Counted from the stretch's first letter, positions 34,484 through 45,689 are shown. The stretch is DNA of 64,000 nt from Saksenaea vasiformis B4078 (GCA_000697055.1 JNDT01001564.1:62001-126000); one strand, 5' to 3'. The notes: generated from the sequence alone by a model not told the origin. Numbers and translations: made by a program.

Positions 34484-35451
34484 GGAAGGAGTTTAGAGAA
34501 AGAAAAGGACGGACGAAGTAAAATTCAAACGAAAACGATGCAAACCCACATTACAAAACATCATATGTTTAAAACTCAGACCCAATCGCACACACCTTTC
34601 CAATTTACTTGACTCTTATCCAATCACATTCCTTCGATACTGTCACCTTGAGGTTTTTGGGTGAAAGCAAAGCAATCAACCCCATCCTGCTTGTTTTCTT
34701 TCCCTCGCCCCCCCACTTTCCTTTGCTCCATGAACAAAGTCGCATGGTATGACGCCAGGGCCTTTAAGAAAAAAAAAAAGAAACCAACGACAGTTTGTAT
34801 GTTTGCTTTACTTAAAAAAATCAAATCGTCGCGCATTTTTTGCTTATCTTTTTTTCTTGCCGATATCTTTGAAATGCAACGTTAACCTGTCAAAGAGTTT
34901 TCCTTTTTGTCGCTCTATCATTGTTCCACATTCTTCCGTTCTCACACACATGTCCTCGGTCACTAGAACGAAGTAGCTTCTGTAGATCGTGTTCATGTGA
35001 GTTTTTCTTTCTCTCTTTCTTTCTTTTTTGGATGGATCTAATCATTGACAATGGATGCGGCATATTAAAAAAAATGACAATGATCTTTGTACGACCGAGA
35101 GAGAGAGAGAGAAAAAAAAACTAGACAGTGCTGTTTGGGCCAGTAAGTACGTACGAAAATCAAAGAGCTTTTTGGTTGTACAATAACATGCTTGCGCCTT
35201 ATGCTTGGCAAAATAAGAATGCCAAGGATTGACTCCGCTTTGATTGCCCCATTTCAGGAATCCTTTCCCTTTTTTTTACTTTTTGTGCTGAGCAAGGTCA
35301 GGTACGTAACAGTAAGGCTAAGCAAAAAAGAAAAACGCGCAGTACAAATGACGAAGATTGACAGTTCAACAACCCTGGACTGTTTCAACCCGCATGTTGA
35401 CAGCAAGTCCCCCCCCCCTTCTTTTTTTATTATTACTATTATTATTTATCA
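34484..35451. other. Intergenic
   Basis: The region has pyrimidine-rich blocks, a GA run near 35097-35112 and C-runs near 35409. No gene is supported on either strand. Confidence 0.6.
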
Positions 35452-36024
35452 TCAGCTATAGTGTTCATTTACATGATGATTGATCGCCGGATCATCACCT
35501 TCTATCGTTTTATGACATACTGGGCAGTCCACTTTTCGTACTGTTCCACTTTTTAATAAGCTACTTGCATCCACAGGTGGATGTTTTGGTTGTGGTGGTG
35601 CCGATTGACCAAAGTTTGGTGGAATGTAAAAATTACTTGGATCTTGGTACTGCATCGATGGCATAGATTGGGTGGGATAATACGACGTAGGTGTTTGTTG
35701 TTGTTGTTGCTGAAACATTTGCGGTTGTTGTTGATAGAAAGAAGGTTGTTGATAAAACGATTGTGTTGGTTGTGCATACGATTGTACAGGGGATTGGTAT
35801 GCTTGTTGTTGGTATGGTTGCTGTTGTGGTAGTGGCTGTGGTTGTTGCTGTGGTAGCAGTTGTTGTTGTGGTTGTTGCTGTTGTTGGTAATGGTAGGCAT
35901 TGGCATGATTCATGGATGTCATTGTGCCCATGGACGAGTACATGGGTTGTGGTTGTGGTTGTTGTTGTGTAGTTTGTGGCGGTATGCCTTGGTAATCTTG
36001 TGAGCGAAATGGATTATGGTCCAT
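35452..36024 (-). CDS. Gln/Pro-rich protein with C-terminal UBZ-like zinc finger
   Basis: A 190-residue single-exon frame starts MDHNPFRSQDYQGIPPQ (an NPF motif near the N-terminus), continues with about 110 residues dominated by Gln, Pro and Tyr, and ends in VDCPVCHKTIEGDD and PAINHHVNEHYS. The C-P-x-C ... I-N-x-H ... H pattern resembles ubiquitin-binding zinc fingers (UBZ) with His as the last ligand. I infer an endocytic or DNA-repair adaptor that binds ubiquitin; the NPF motif favours endocytosis, but no homologue is recognised. The Gln tract is encoded by mixed CAA/CAG with few pure repeats, so it is likely a real protein feature. Confidence 0.68.
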   Translation of the reverse strand: MDHNPFRSQDYQGIPPQTTQQQPQPQPMYSSMGTMTSMNHANAYHYQQQQQPQQQLLPQQQPQPLPQQQPYQQQAYQSPVQSYAQPTQSFYQQPSFYQQQPQMFQQQQQQTPTSYYPTQSMPSMQYQDPSNFYIPPNFGQSAPPQPKHPPVDASSLLKSGTVRKVDCPVCHKTIEGDDPAINHHVNEHYS

Positions 36025-36122
36025 GACAAAAAAAAAAAAAAAAGAGAAGTTAAAGATACAAGGGAAAAAAAGAAGAAGAAAAAGGACTCTTTAAGGGAGA
36101 AGGCAAAAAAGAAAAAAAGTTG

Positions 36123-36167
<45 letters not shown>

Positions 36168-36748
36168 ACGGATAAGTTTCGTCAAGACTGCACAAAATGT
36201 TGGGTCATTGGGTTTCAGATTACTGCTTGTTCATTGGCAGACACTTAGCTCAAGCTGTGTGGAGAGAGACACACAGAGACAGAGAGAGAGAAAAAGAGCG
36301 CAGCTGGATACAAAACTTTTGATTGTTTCACAGATGCGATTTATGCATTGACGAGCTTATGATGTTTGTAAACAAGGGAAAAATGAAGAAGCTCACACAC
36401 ACAAATAGAGCCATAAAAAAAAGAGAGAGAGAAACATGGAAAAAAGGAAAAAGCCACGTGAATGTATGCTTATCAAAAACGGGAATGTATCACAACATTA
36501 CAGGGAAAGAAAAAAAGGACTTTCGGCAAGCCCAGCCCTACCGCACATTTCTTTTTCTTAATTTTTTTTCACCTTTCACGCTACAGATGACCGACCAACA
36601 AGCTGAGAGTAGTGCTGAACAGCAAAAACAGTCCGCTCGTATGACGCAAAAGCTTTAATTTTTACCAGCCAATTGATGATATTTTTTTTTAGTGTGATTT
36701 TTTTTCTCTTATTTCCTTATTACTTTCCACCGCGTTTTCCTTTTCAAT
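36025..36748. other. Intergenic between divergent genes
   Basis: The region holds the GT microsatellite, GA/AC-rich tracts and T-runs. A 23-residue frame at 36587-36658 (MTDQQAESSAEQQKQSARM) ends just before the HMG-box gene and might be an upstream ORF in its leader; no other gene is seen. Confidence 0.5.
36125..36160. repeat. (GT)n microsatellite
   Basis: An uninterrupted GT run of about 36 bp lies upstream of the zinc-finger gene. Confidence 0.95.
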
Positions 36749-37695
36749 ATGTCAGTTATTGAATCGTTTGCCAAGCTTACGATTAAGCACCAGCCAACCA
36801 AGCCAATTTGCAGAACTTTCGTTGCCGCTCGAAGCTTGAACCCTAAAAAATTCCGTAGCAGTAAGACATCCTTTTCCCCTTTTTCATGGAAACGCGTTAT
36901 CAACCGTTGAACTCTCTTTCTTTTCTTTTGTCCAGTTCTTGCTGATGTCCCTATCAGACCACGTTCGGGATGGCAGATGTATATGAGCAACCATATTCAA
37001 GAATACAAAACACCAGACGGAAAGGTAGACGCACAACGTGCAACATCAGCACTCGCTGAAAAGTGGAACGCTTTGTCGGAGGCGGAGAAGAAGGTGAAGT
37101 ATAGAAGAAGAAAAAGAAAAAAGGAACTGAAAAAGCTGTAATCTATTATTATCATACAGCCATGGGTAGAGAAGTGTAAGGCGGGTGTGAATGCTCATAC
37201 CGAGGCGTTGCAAAAAGCGCTGGCCAGTGCCACTCCCCAACAGTTTTACGATGAGAATGTGCTGAGAAAGAAATACAAGTTGCCGCTCCTTAAAGATCCC
37301 AAGGCACCCAAACGTCCTCTGAACGCATATCTCTTATATATCAATCATCTACGTGAATCGGGCGATGTGGAATTTAAACAAATGTCACAGCTCGATCAAG
37401 CCGTCTATGCTGGAAAGAAATTCAAAGAGTTGACTGCTGAAGAACGGAAGGTAACAAGCATAAAACAAGAAAGAAAAAAAACCAAAAGAAAACTACTGAT
37501 GATGGTTATTATTAGCCTTTTGATGAACAGGCAAAGGCTTTGAAAGAACAATACGCGAGAGAAATTGATGCCTATAGGGCCGAAATTCGTGAACCGGACC
37601 TGGTTCGGGAACAACAACCAAAGAAAAAGAAGTCTCCCGCTCCCAAAAAGAAAACCACTGCAAAGGCCTCTGGGAGCAAGAAGGAAAAGAAATGA
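36749..37695 (+). CDS. Two-HMG-box protein, TFAM/ABF2-like
   Basis: Four exons from the ATG at 36749 encode about 230 residues. The N-terminus (SVIESFAKLTIKHQPTKPIC, RTFVAARSLNPKKF) is basic and lacks acidic residues apart from one Glu, which fits a mitochondrial presequence. Box 1 reads PIRPRSGWQMYMSNHIQEYK and SALAEKWNALSEAEKK, then PWVEKCKAGVNAH. Box 2 reads DPKAPKRPLNAYLLYINHLR, AGKKFKELTAEERK and PFDEQAKALKEQYAREIDAY. A Lys/Pro-rich tail (KKKKSPAPKKKTTAKASGSK) ends it. Two HMG boxes behind a targeting peptide are the plan of Abf2/TFAM, which package and bend mitochondrial DNA. A nuclear HMGB role is the alternative; the lysine tail would also fit that. Frames agree at all three introns. 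Confidence 0.82.
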
Positions 37696-37915
37696 ACTGC
37701 CCTTTTTATTTGATAAAAGAAAAAAAATTCAGATGTATGCCCTCTCTTCTGTTCTTACCAAATAAATCTCTTCAAACTGTTTTGGCAATTTTTCCCATTG
37801 AGAGCGCGCGGTATATAGATACTCAGTTTCCCACGTGATTGGCTTTGGTTTCAAGTCCATTTGTGGGTACTACGTCGTTTCTTTTTCTTTTTTTTCTGAA
37901 TTCCTTTGAAGGACC

Positions 37916-38544
37916 ATGAAGTAAGGAGGAATGATCGGTTGAATTGGGGAAAAGGGGGTACTAAAGTAATCGAAGTGTTGTCAAGGAGATCCAACGGATT
38001 AATCGTCGCGAAATTGCGAGTGGTGATTGGAGTGACACCGGATCATGGCATGCACAGTATAAAGACACGTCATGGATCTTTGCTGGCAACCTGCCGTTCG
38101 AATTAAGTGAAGGAGATATTATCTGCATTTTTTCACAGTAATGCTATCTTTGACAGCGAAAATGTAGTCATTTCTGTTTTAACACCAGCTTTACAGATAT
38201 GGTGAAATTCTTCATGTTGAGTTGATCCGAGATAAACAAACGGGCAAATCACGAGGGTTTGCGTTTCTTCAGTACGAAGATCAACGAAGCACGATTCTGG
38301 CAGTAGATAATCTAAACGGTAGTCAGGTAGGACTCAAAAGGTAGTCAGTCAATTTAGGGTCGTGTAAATGACGTTCTGGGGTCTTTAGGTTCTTTCACGG
38401 ACGTTACGTGTGGATCATTCCTATGGTCCCAAGAAACCAAAACGTAAACGCGGTGAAGACGGAGAAGAAGAGGAAGAGGAAGAGGAAGAATATCCGAAAA
38501 TGAATGCAGCGCCACCTGCCTTAGTTCAAGGCTATCGCAAATAA
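37916..38544 (+). CDS. IST3: U2 snRNP/RES complex RNA-binding protein IST3 (RBMX2)
   Basis: Four exons (37916-37920, 37967-38137, 38197-38326, 38389-38544) give 153 residues. The protein belongs to the RES complex, which retains and splices pre-mRNA in the B complex. The first coding exon is only five bases (ATGAA), and splicing yields MNNRSVVKEIQRINRREIAS, the family N-terminus. Then come SGDWSDTGSWHAQYKDTSWI, FAGNLPFELSEGDIICIFSQ (RNP2), GEILHVELIRDKQTGKSRGF, FAFLQYEDQRSTILAVDNLN (RNP1) and LSRTLRVDHSYGPKKPKRKR. A short acidic and Pro-rich tail ends it. Length and motifs match Ist3. Total exon length is divisible by three. Confidence 0.93.
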
Positions 38545-38649
38545 AAAAATAATAATAATCATAATAATAATAAAACTTCGTGCATTTTTTATATATATAT
38601 ATAAACAAACAAAGAAAAGGAAAAAAAAAAGTTGCTATGTTTTTAAAAT

Positions 38650-41600
38650 CTAAGCGTCTTGACAGACCCATCCACAGGTTGCTTTTTCTTGCTGGATCAG
38701 TTGCCAGGTATCCCAGTAATGGAGATCCAGTTTAAGAGCAACCACGCGGACGGTTTCATTTCGGCTGATTGTTTTGATACGAATATAACCTTCATCATTG
38801 TTATCATCGTCTTCATCGTCGTCTGCGCGAAGAGCATCTTCATCCGTGAAGGTCTGTTGGGCCCGTTCTTCGGCTGTGCGTTGGACAGGCGGAATATAAC
38901 TCGATCGGCGACGACGGGAAAGCTCGGCCTCGTGGGCATGTACGACCTCCAAAAACGAATCGAGATCTTTGACAGGCTTCCCCTGGACCTCGACGATCCA
39001 CACACCTGGTCGGAGCACGTTGGACGCAGGCGAGCCATACAATGTGCACGAGACATAGACCCCCAAGGGGACATTGCGCACTTGTTCCAGCACCGCTTTG
39101 TACGGTCGTTGGATCAACGCGCCTTGCCAGCTGATAACGCGTGTTGTTTCATAACCACTAAACTCGCTCAATGGAACATCCACGTGGAGTTCCTGACCAT
39201 TCCTCAAGATAACCTACGCGATAATTAAAACACTGATTTCCAGAAAGAGATGAGAGAGAGAGAGCATGCTTACCATGGAAGCGTGGTCTTGTTCGTGTAT
39301 ATGAATTAGGTCGGACATCCGAGTGACCAGTTTGTCGTTCACTGTCAAGATCACATCGCCAACACACAACACCTTGGCACAGGGACTGCGTTCATCCAAG
39401 ACATTCAAAACGTAGAGCAAGGTGTGGCGTGTGCTCTTACTGTTTTCGATGCGTTTTACCCAAGCATTGTCCAAACCCAACGTTCTGGCGGCGGCGATAC
39501 GCATGGTCCACAGTTCCACGTCAAGCCCGCGGAACACAACACGCTCACCTTTCACAAACTTGGTCAGGGTAGGTTGCACCAATGACGCCGGTAGACCTGA
39601 CATGAAGGAGATATCTTTGCCCTTATCATTCTGTGAAGAATAGCTGACCCAGAAAGCATGCACCTTGCCCTCACTGTCTGTAAGGAGTCCGCCTTGCGAG
39701 TTCAACGCATCATCAATTTTGATGCCTTCGACATTCATCGCACGCCAACGTGGCGGAGAACATTCGCGTGTGCCTACGTTGGAGACGGCGCTGATGGTTG
39801 TCTTTTTCATGATCACGGAATGATCATTGCCAATGCCTACAAAATGGATGCTGTCGCCTTGATTCAGTTCCGCCGGGCTTAGCTCGACGGGACGGATGGG
39901 TGTTTCACCGATCAAGGCGGGATCGTAGGTGATGATCACATAGTTGTAAAACGGATGAAGAAAGAGGAGTTTTCCGGGAATAATGATACTATTGGCAAAG
40001 GTAATCAAAATGTCACCCAGACCGATCGGCACTGTATCACGATCACACATGATAAGAGGTGGATCGGTGGACACGACAAAACCCGTGCCATAAAACTGCG
40101 TTGCCTTCATGCCATCCACAAGATAGGGCAGATAAAAATCAATGGCGACAAACGAGGGCATGAGTTTTTCGGCCAATGCCAAGGAAGGATCCAATCGGGG
40201 AAAGGTGGCCGTAGCAGGTGTATCGTACAACACCGGTTGTGGCGGTGGAGAGGGCATGGTGGTAAAATCCCATAAACCCGTCAGATCTACGCCAAAAAAA
40301 AAAAGGTTTAAGTTCCCCCCCCCCAACAAGTGAATCTTATCTATGTATTCAGGTACCATTTCGGACGGCTACTCGGAATTTGTGCCAATGTCTATCGACA
40401 TGCATAATCATGACCTTATCTTTATAAGCCTTGTGCAATGCATAGAAACTAAACACCGGGTGTTAGTAAGTTGCAGAAAAAAGAAAAAAAAAATTCAAGC
40501 AGTTTTTTTTTTTTTACCGAATAGGGACGCGTACGCCATCAGCTAATGTCTGCATCGCACGAATAAAGGCATCCAGATCGGGAGTCGGGATGTTATTGAC
40601 GCTGACGATTATACTTTTACGCCAAGCACTTGCGCTTGCTAGCATGTGGCCTGACGTGGCGACATAAACGCCTTCCACAGGTTGTGAGTAGGATTTTGCC
40701 AGTTGGTACGAGAGGTCGTGGACAATACCGCCGCCGATTTCGACAAACCGATGGGGAGTGATATGATGGAGACATTGAACACGCAGTTGAACATCCTGCA
40801 CTTTTTTACCCCGACTGATGGTCAGCGTGATTTCCTGATCGACCGCATCGTCAAGAATAGAAAAAAGGGCAATAAAGTGAGGCACCATTTGGCCGTTACA
40901 GCCAATGACAATGTCACCCGGTACAAGAAGGCCATCGGCGGGGCCTTTCGGTAAGACGGAGCGGACGACGAGCATACCAGTTTCTTCAGGGAACTTGTGG
41001 CGTACTTTTTCTTCCGTATGGGCTTTGAGACCCAGGCGTCTTACTTCGTTGTAAGGCAGATATTCAAATTCCGTTTGAAGGGTGCCACGCGGAACCTGAA
41101 TGCCTTGTTGGACGTAGCGCAAGGCACGTTTCACCCGATCCAAGGGTAGATAGTAACTTGACGAGGCACGACTTGCACCTCCGGCATTCAATGCTACGGC
41201 ATGACCATCAATGTCCAAGACAGGACTTCCTGATGAACCTCCACTTGTACCAGAGGCAGCCTGCAGGTAGAAGGTATTGAAATCATTATATTCACCCACA
41301 CCATACTCGGGAGCACTAAATTCAAAGAATCTCAGCCAACCAACTTCCCCTTCCTTTTTCTTTACCGTCGATCAAGACGTGCCAAAGTACCAGCCAAAAT
41401 ACTTAGTTTTTCACCTGCATCATTACTGACAAAGAAAAGTGAGATGCCCAGTTTTTTTTTGTTTCTTTTTCAGTTTTTTACCCTACGACGCGAATATCCA
41501 AGCCTACTTTTGCTCGTTCGGGACTTAGTTCAATTTCTTCCAATTCCATGAATTTGATTTTCATGGGGTCAAACTGAAATAGGTAAGTTTGTCTTGACCT

Positions 41601-42169
41601 TCTTTTTTTTTTTTCCTTACTTGCATAAAACCAAAGTCGTGAACGGGATCACGATAAACGGGTTTCAAGTCGACTTCTTCATAGTTTGTCAAGACAGCTT
41701 GGGCAACAATGGGGGCTGGTGAGACGACATGACGGTTGGTTAAGATGATGCCTCGTGTGGCATCGACGATGAAACCCGTTGCAGTATAACCACCCGAAGT
41801 CTCTGTGTCAAAGCTACGTACGTGACTTGCTTTGATAGAGACGATAGCCCTGATTGCTTTTTCCAGTGTAGGTTCCCAAGATCTTGCTTTATAAGGGACA
41901 CCAGCATGTACAACTGGGGGTTCATTGATATAATCCATAGGTGGTCTTGGAGGCATCATGGTCCAAGCAAAAGAACCAAAAGCCAAAGATTTTGATCTTC
42001 CTCGAAAAGCCCGACTATCAGGCGGAGCTTGTTCATATTGTGTTGTAGCCATAGTCATTCTTCCTCCATCTGCTTTTAGATTGGATTGGACTTCTGAAGG
42101 AGCAGGTGAATCCATGGTTGCTCTTGGAGGAGGAGCAGAAACAACAAGAGGATGCTGTGATTCATCCAT
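38650..42169 (-). CDS. NMA111: Pro-apoptotic HtrA-type serine protease NMA111 (multi-PDZ)
   Basis: About nine exons encode roughly 1000 residues, the usual size of the fungal nuclear HtrA protease that cleaves the IAP Bir1 and takes part in heat stress and lipid homeostasis. The catalytic triad is in place: His in GIILTNRHVVSP, Asp in RDPVHDFGFMQ and Ser in SGTSGGSSGSPVLDIDG. Then two protease-like/PDZ units follow: FPEETGMLVVRSVLPKGPAD, LLVPGDIVIGCNGQMVPHF, VEGVYVATSGHMLASASAWR, and after more introns DLTGLWDFTTMPSPPPQP, a second degenerate protease domain (VVSTDPPLIMCDRDTVPIGL), and a last PDZ with VWIVEVQGKPVKDLDSFLEV. It ends YWDTWQLIQQEKATCGWVCQ. The N-terminal 60 residues are Pro/Ser-rich. 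Start at 42169 is the only ATG upstream of the domain. Confidence 0.93.
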
Positions 42170-42505
42170 TCATACAAAATAAACGAAAAGAGAAGAAGAA
42201 AAGATAAAGAAAACCCCGTTCTCTCTGTCCCCACTCTTTTAATGATTCATGCGTCGGTACGTCAGCATTCACAAAAAAAAAAAAAGTAAAACCATGAGCT
42301 CGTTGTTTCATAAGCCTTTTTATTTTTCCTGGGTTTATTTTTATTTTTATTTTTTTGCTCTGTTCTTTTTTTCTTCTTTTTTTTTTATTATTATGAAAGT
42401 GAAGAAAAACAAGGAATGTACAAAGGGAGAAAAGAAAAGAGAGATCTTTTTTTTTATCTAAATGACATGTATAGATAGAGAGAAAGAGACACACATACAC
42501 ACACA

Positions 42506-42510
<5 letters not shown>

Positions 42511-42537
<27 letters not shown>

Positions 42538-42605
42538 CGACACACACACACACACACATACACAGACAGACACACACACACACACACACAGACACACACA
42601 GAGGT

Positions 42606-42658
<53 letters not shown>
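42511..42658. repeat. Compound microsatellite (GA)n(CA)n(GT)n
   Basis: A GA run (42511-42537), a CA-rich run (42540-42600) and a GT run (42607-42658) lie back to back between two genes on the minus strand. The CA and GT blocks are complementary and can form a long hairpin. Confidence 0.95.
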
Positions 42659-42663
<5 letters not shown>

Positions 42664-42745
42664 GATGTATGTATTTCATTGGAGGATTGAGTTTTTTTTT
42701 TCTTTTTTTTCTTTTTTTTTTTTTTTTTACACGAGGAAATTATTT

Positions 42746-43642
42746 TCAGCCATCATTTTGAGTTTTCACCGATCGACCTAGCCGATGAACACGCAGGTGA
42801 CGACGCATGTTACTTTGTACATTGAATCGACGACCACATCCATCTTCTGTACAAAGAAAAGGTTTTTCTCCTGTATGTGAATAGGTATGAATTCGCAGTG
42901 AAGAAGGTCGTGTAAACTTCTTTCCACAGTATTGACAGGTATAACGACCTGCATGTCCTTCTTCACTTAATGTTGTAGTCATGATGGATGGTTGCTTTTT
43001 TGGTAAAGTTTCAATAAATTGATGATGTACAGACTCTTTTGGACTTGAAGAATGCGCTCGAGGATAAGCTGCGGTATCCAACATAAAATCAATCGTACTT
43101 GCTGAAACTGCTCGTCGATGTGAATAGTCCCTTTTGTTGTTGTTGGAAGATGTTTGCTGCTGTTGCTGTTGTGGTGGTGCTGTTGTCGTTGTCGTTGTTG
43201 TTATTGGCGCTTGCAATTGTTTTTGTGGTGGTAAACTAAATTCCGAAATGGATCGAGCATGGGAAGAAGGTCTTGTTCGCGGTGTGGAGAGGGATAGTAG
43301 TACAGGTTGAGGGTCAGCCGGTAACATCCAACTGGGCAGTGATGATTGAGATGATGATTTGTTGTTGGGTGGAAGTTCAAAATCGTCCTTGTAGGTACAT
43401 AAAGAAAGACTTTGTAACTCGGCTGGAAGACTACTGACACTACGACTACTTCGATGACCACCCGTACGTGCACGTACAGGCTTTTGATCCATCGTTTTGG
43501 TACCTGTACCACTCGTATAAGAACAAGAAGAAAAGGATGGACAAGAAGAGGAAGAAGAAGAAGGCTTACTTTCTGACAAGTTTGTTTCTTGTTGTAACAG
43601 AAACTGAATCGAAGGTAAACTGGGTTTCTCTGAATCAGACAT
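42746..43642 (-). CDS. C2H2 zinc-finger transcription factor (two fingers, C-terminal)
   Basis: A single exon of 298 residues starts MSDSEKPSLPSIQFLLQQ at 43642; the frame is open further upstream only through a long T-run on the coding strand, which is untranslated leader or promoter. The first 220 residues are Ser/Pro/Gln-rich and disordered. Two adjacent C2H2 fingers lie near the end: YTCQYCGKKFTRPSSLRIHT with YSHTGEKPF linker and LCTEDGCGRRFNVQSNMRRH with LRVH. The TGEKP-like linker indicates a DNA-binding pair. The second finger has the C-x4-C spacing of GLI/Zap-like fingers. Regulation target is unknown. Similar Ser-rich factors with two C-terminal fingers are common in Mucorales. Confidence 0.85.
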   Translation of the reverse strand: MSDSEKPSLPSIQFLLQQETNLSESKPSSSSSSCPSFSSCSYTSGTGTKTMDQKPVRARTGGHRSSRSVSSLPAELQSLSLCTYKDDFELPPNNKSSSQSSLPSWMLPADPQPVLLSLSTPRTRPSSHARSISEFSLPPQKQLQAPITTTTTTTAPPQQQQQQTSSNNNKRDYSHRRAVSASTIDFMLDTAAYPRAHSSSPKESVHHQFIETLPKKQPSIMTTTLSEEGHAGRYTCQYCGKKFTRPSSLRIHTYSHTGEKPFLCTEDGCGRRFNVQSNMRRHLRVHRLGRSVKTQNDG

Positions 43643-43660
43643 GATAAAGAAGTAAAAAAA

Positions 43661-43721
43661 AAAAAAGAAGTAAAGAAAAAGAAAGGAAGAAAGAAAAAAA
43701 AAGAAGTAAAAAAAAGAAAAA

Positions 43722-43809
<88 letters not shown>

Positions 43810-43830
43810 AAAGGAAAAAAGGGAAAGTAA
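43661..43830. repeat. A-rich tract with a 60-base A run upstream of the zinc-finger gene
   Basis: Positions 43748-43807 are an uninterrupted run of 60 A, inside a 170-bp A/AAG-rich stretch. On the gene's coding strand this is a T60 tract about 105-165 bases before the start codon, so it lies in the leader or core promoter. Confidence 0.95.
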
Positions 43831-43859
43831 AAATAGGGGAAGAAAGTGTCTGTCTCTCA

Positions 43860-44748
43860 CTCACTCACTCAGCTTCTCTCTGTCTCTTATGTGTGTATCT
43901 CTCTGTACAAGTGTTTACGTGAGATGTGTGTGGTGTGTGGCCAATGCGGAGTTGGAAGATTTGGTTTCGAAAAGATCGACCTGTGCTGATGATCATCCCC
44001 ATGGTCAAACTTACTTATTCCCCCCCCGCCTCATTTACCATAACCTCCCTTAAAGGAGCTTAACCCCAAATCCCATTACACTTATATAACACTGTTTCTT
44101 TTTTATTTTCTTATTTTAGATCGGGAAAACGGCTACCTTACCTTTTGGTTTCTGAGTCGGAAAGAACTATTGCCGAACCGATTTTTTTTTCTTTTCTTCC
44201 ATCTTTGTTTCCGCAGACGCCGATGGTGGGAAAATAAGGGGCAAGGCGATCAACTGTCTTTTTTTTTTCGGCAGATCTCGGCTAAACATAGTAACTAAAT
44301 GATGATAATGATGATGATGATGTCTATCATACGCATCTGCTTTGTCAGCCATATAGATTACTATTTTACAATTCACCGGAAATACAACATACCCGAGAAA
44401 CCAGAAAAAGGAAATTAAGAAATTCTGTGTTGTATAAGGTAACATGCTTTGTTTGCTCAGTGTACATGTATCTGTCTGTGTGTCCCTCTCACTTTCTCAC
44501 ACATACTCTCTCTGCTTCGTTTGGGTGCACACACACGCTTGCAAAAATCAAGGTTGCGCAACCTGCCAAGTTCCAAAGTCGCAGGTGACCCAAAAAAGGG
44601 AAGTCATGTCAGCCGAGAAACATTTGCACTTTTTCAATTTATCATCTTCCTTTTTTCTTTTTTCTTTTTTCTTTTCTTTTTTTTTCCTTTTTGTTCAAAG
44701 ATAAACAATCAATTCTTTTTATAAAGACGGGCATAATCTACGTCGTTG
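43860..44748. other. Intergenic
   Basis: Pyrimidine-rich microsatellites and short frames only. No gene is supported. An (ATG)n-like run is at 44296-44322. Confidence 0.55.
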
Positions 44749-45350
44749 ATGAGCATGACCGGCAAGGAGCCCATGCGAAGGAAGTTGGTCCCCAAGCAAC
44801 TTTTTATCCCACATAACACCGATCAAGGTAAAGTGACATCAGTCAAACGGATAGCTGAGATTGTTCTCAATGCCCTAAGCTGTTGAAAAACTGTGAGGAA
44901 TATATCAGCATAAAGATGGGCACCATGGTATGACAAAGAGATTCTGACTTCATTTTTAGAAACCGTAAGAGCACTGAGTCAGTCCTTGATGGGTCAATAT
45001 GAAACGCAGCACTTGCAAGGTCAAACAAAGATCGGGTCCACTGCGGTCGTCACTGTGTCAAAGACAGGAGCAGGAATGACTACTGTACTGTCTTCATTGC
45101 AACTTCTGCCTCTGACGTAACTAAATGATACCAGGGTCTGTTTGCTATCGCCTAATCAAACAACGCGACTTACCCATTGTTATTTTGCAGTATCACTGGT
45201 ACAGAAAATCACAAATTATCAATCGTCCATCCAGAGCTTAAAGAATGAGGGATGCAAAAATTATCGGCTATGCCAGGAAATCCCTCGGTGCGACATATCT
45301 CCAAGCGCGTCGAGCTGTCGCAGAAAAAGCTCAGAGGTCATTGATTGACC
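44749..45350 (+). pseudogene. Decayed gene of a repeated family, forward copy
   Basis: Several plus-strand pieces look coding. From ATG 44749: MTGKEPMRRKLVPKQLFIPH and KVTSVKRIAEIVLNALS, ending TGA. After a possible intron, 44959-45120 reads ETVRALSQSLMGQYETQHLQ and TAVVTVSKTGAGMTTVLSSL, ending TAA. After another possible intron (acceptor TTTTGCAG near 45191), SIQSLKNEGCKNY is followed by a frame change into KIIGYARKSLGATYLQ and AVAEKAQRSLIDQTFY. Stops and the frame change suggest a pseudogene. IIGYARKS faintly recalls the N-terminal strand of serine recombinases, but this is weak. The same sequence occurs inverted at 46.27-45.9 kb. Confidence 0.55.
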
Positions 45351-45689
45351 AAACATTTTATATCACCTTACTCGTCGTTCCGTTGAACCATTACTAGAAT
45401 GGGATTGGCCGAAACCACATATACTGACGAGACTGGACGGTTGCGACGGAGACACGCAAGGTATGCAGCGAAACACTGACTCTTCTGCATCTGATCACTT
45501 TCATAGGGATGATCACCTTCTTGTCCACATGTGCGAAAAAGGTTAGACTATGCATAATCGAACTATGAGGTCTTTCCAACGACCCTGCTGATGTCGAACG
45601 CCTGCTCAAGTAAGACAATGACCAGACAGAAGAAACGAGAGCGCCTCACATTCTAGTTATCATCTGCTAGATTGCACCGAAATATCAAG

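Noticed and set aside
36587..36658. Short ORF MTDQQAESSAEQQKQSARM as an independent gene
   Set aside because: Only 23 residues, with no homology recognised; noted as a possible upstream ORF of the HMG-box gene and nothing more.
42458..42761. Frames of His/Thr, Cys/Val and Arg/Glu repeats
   Set aside because: They translate the CA, GT and GA microsatellites and carry no information beyond the repeat.
43651..43864. Upstream extension of the zinc-finger frame with poly-Phe
   Set aside because: The extension translates the T-rich tract on the coding strand; the internal ATG at 43642 gives a normal N-terminus.
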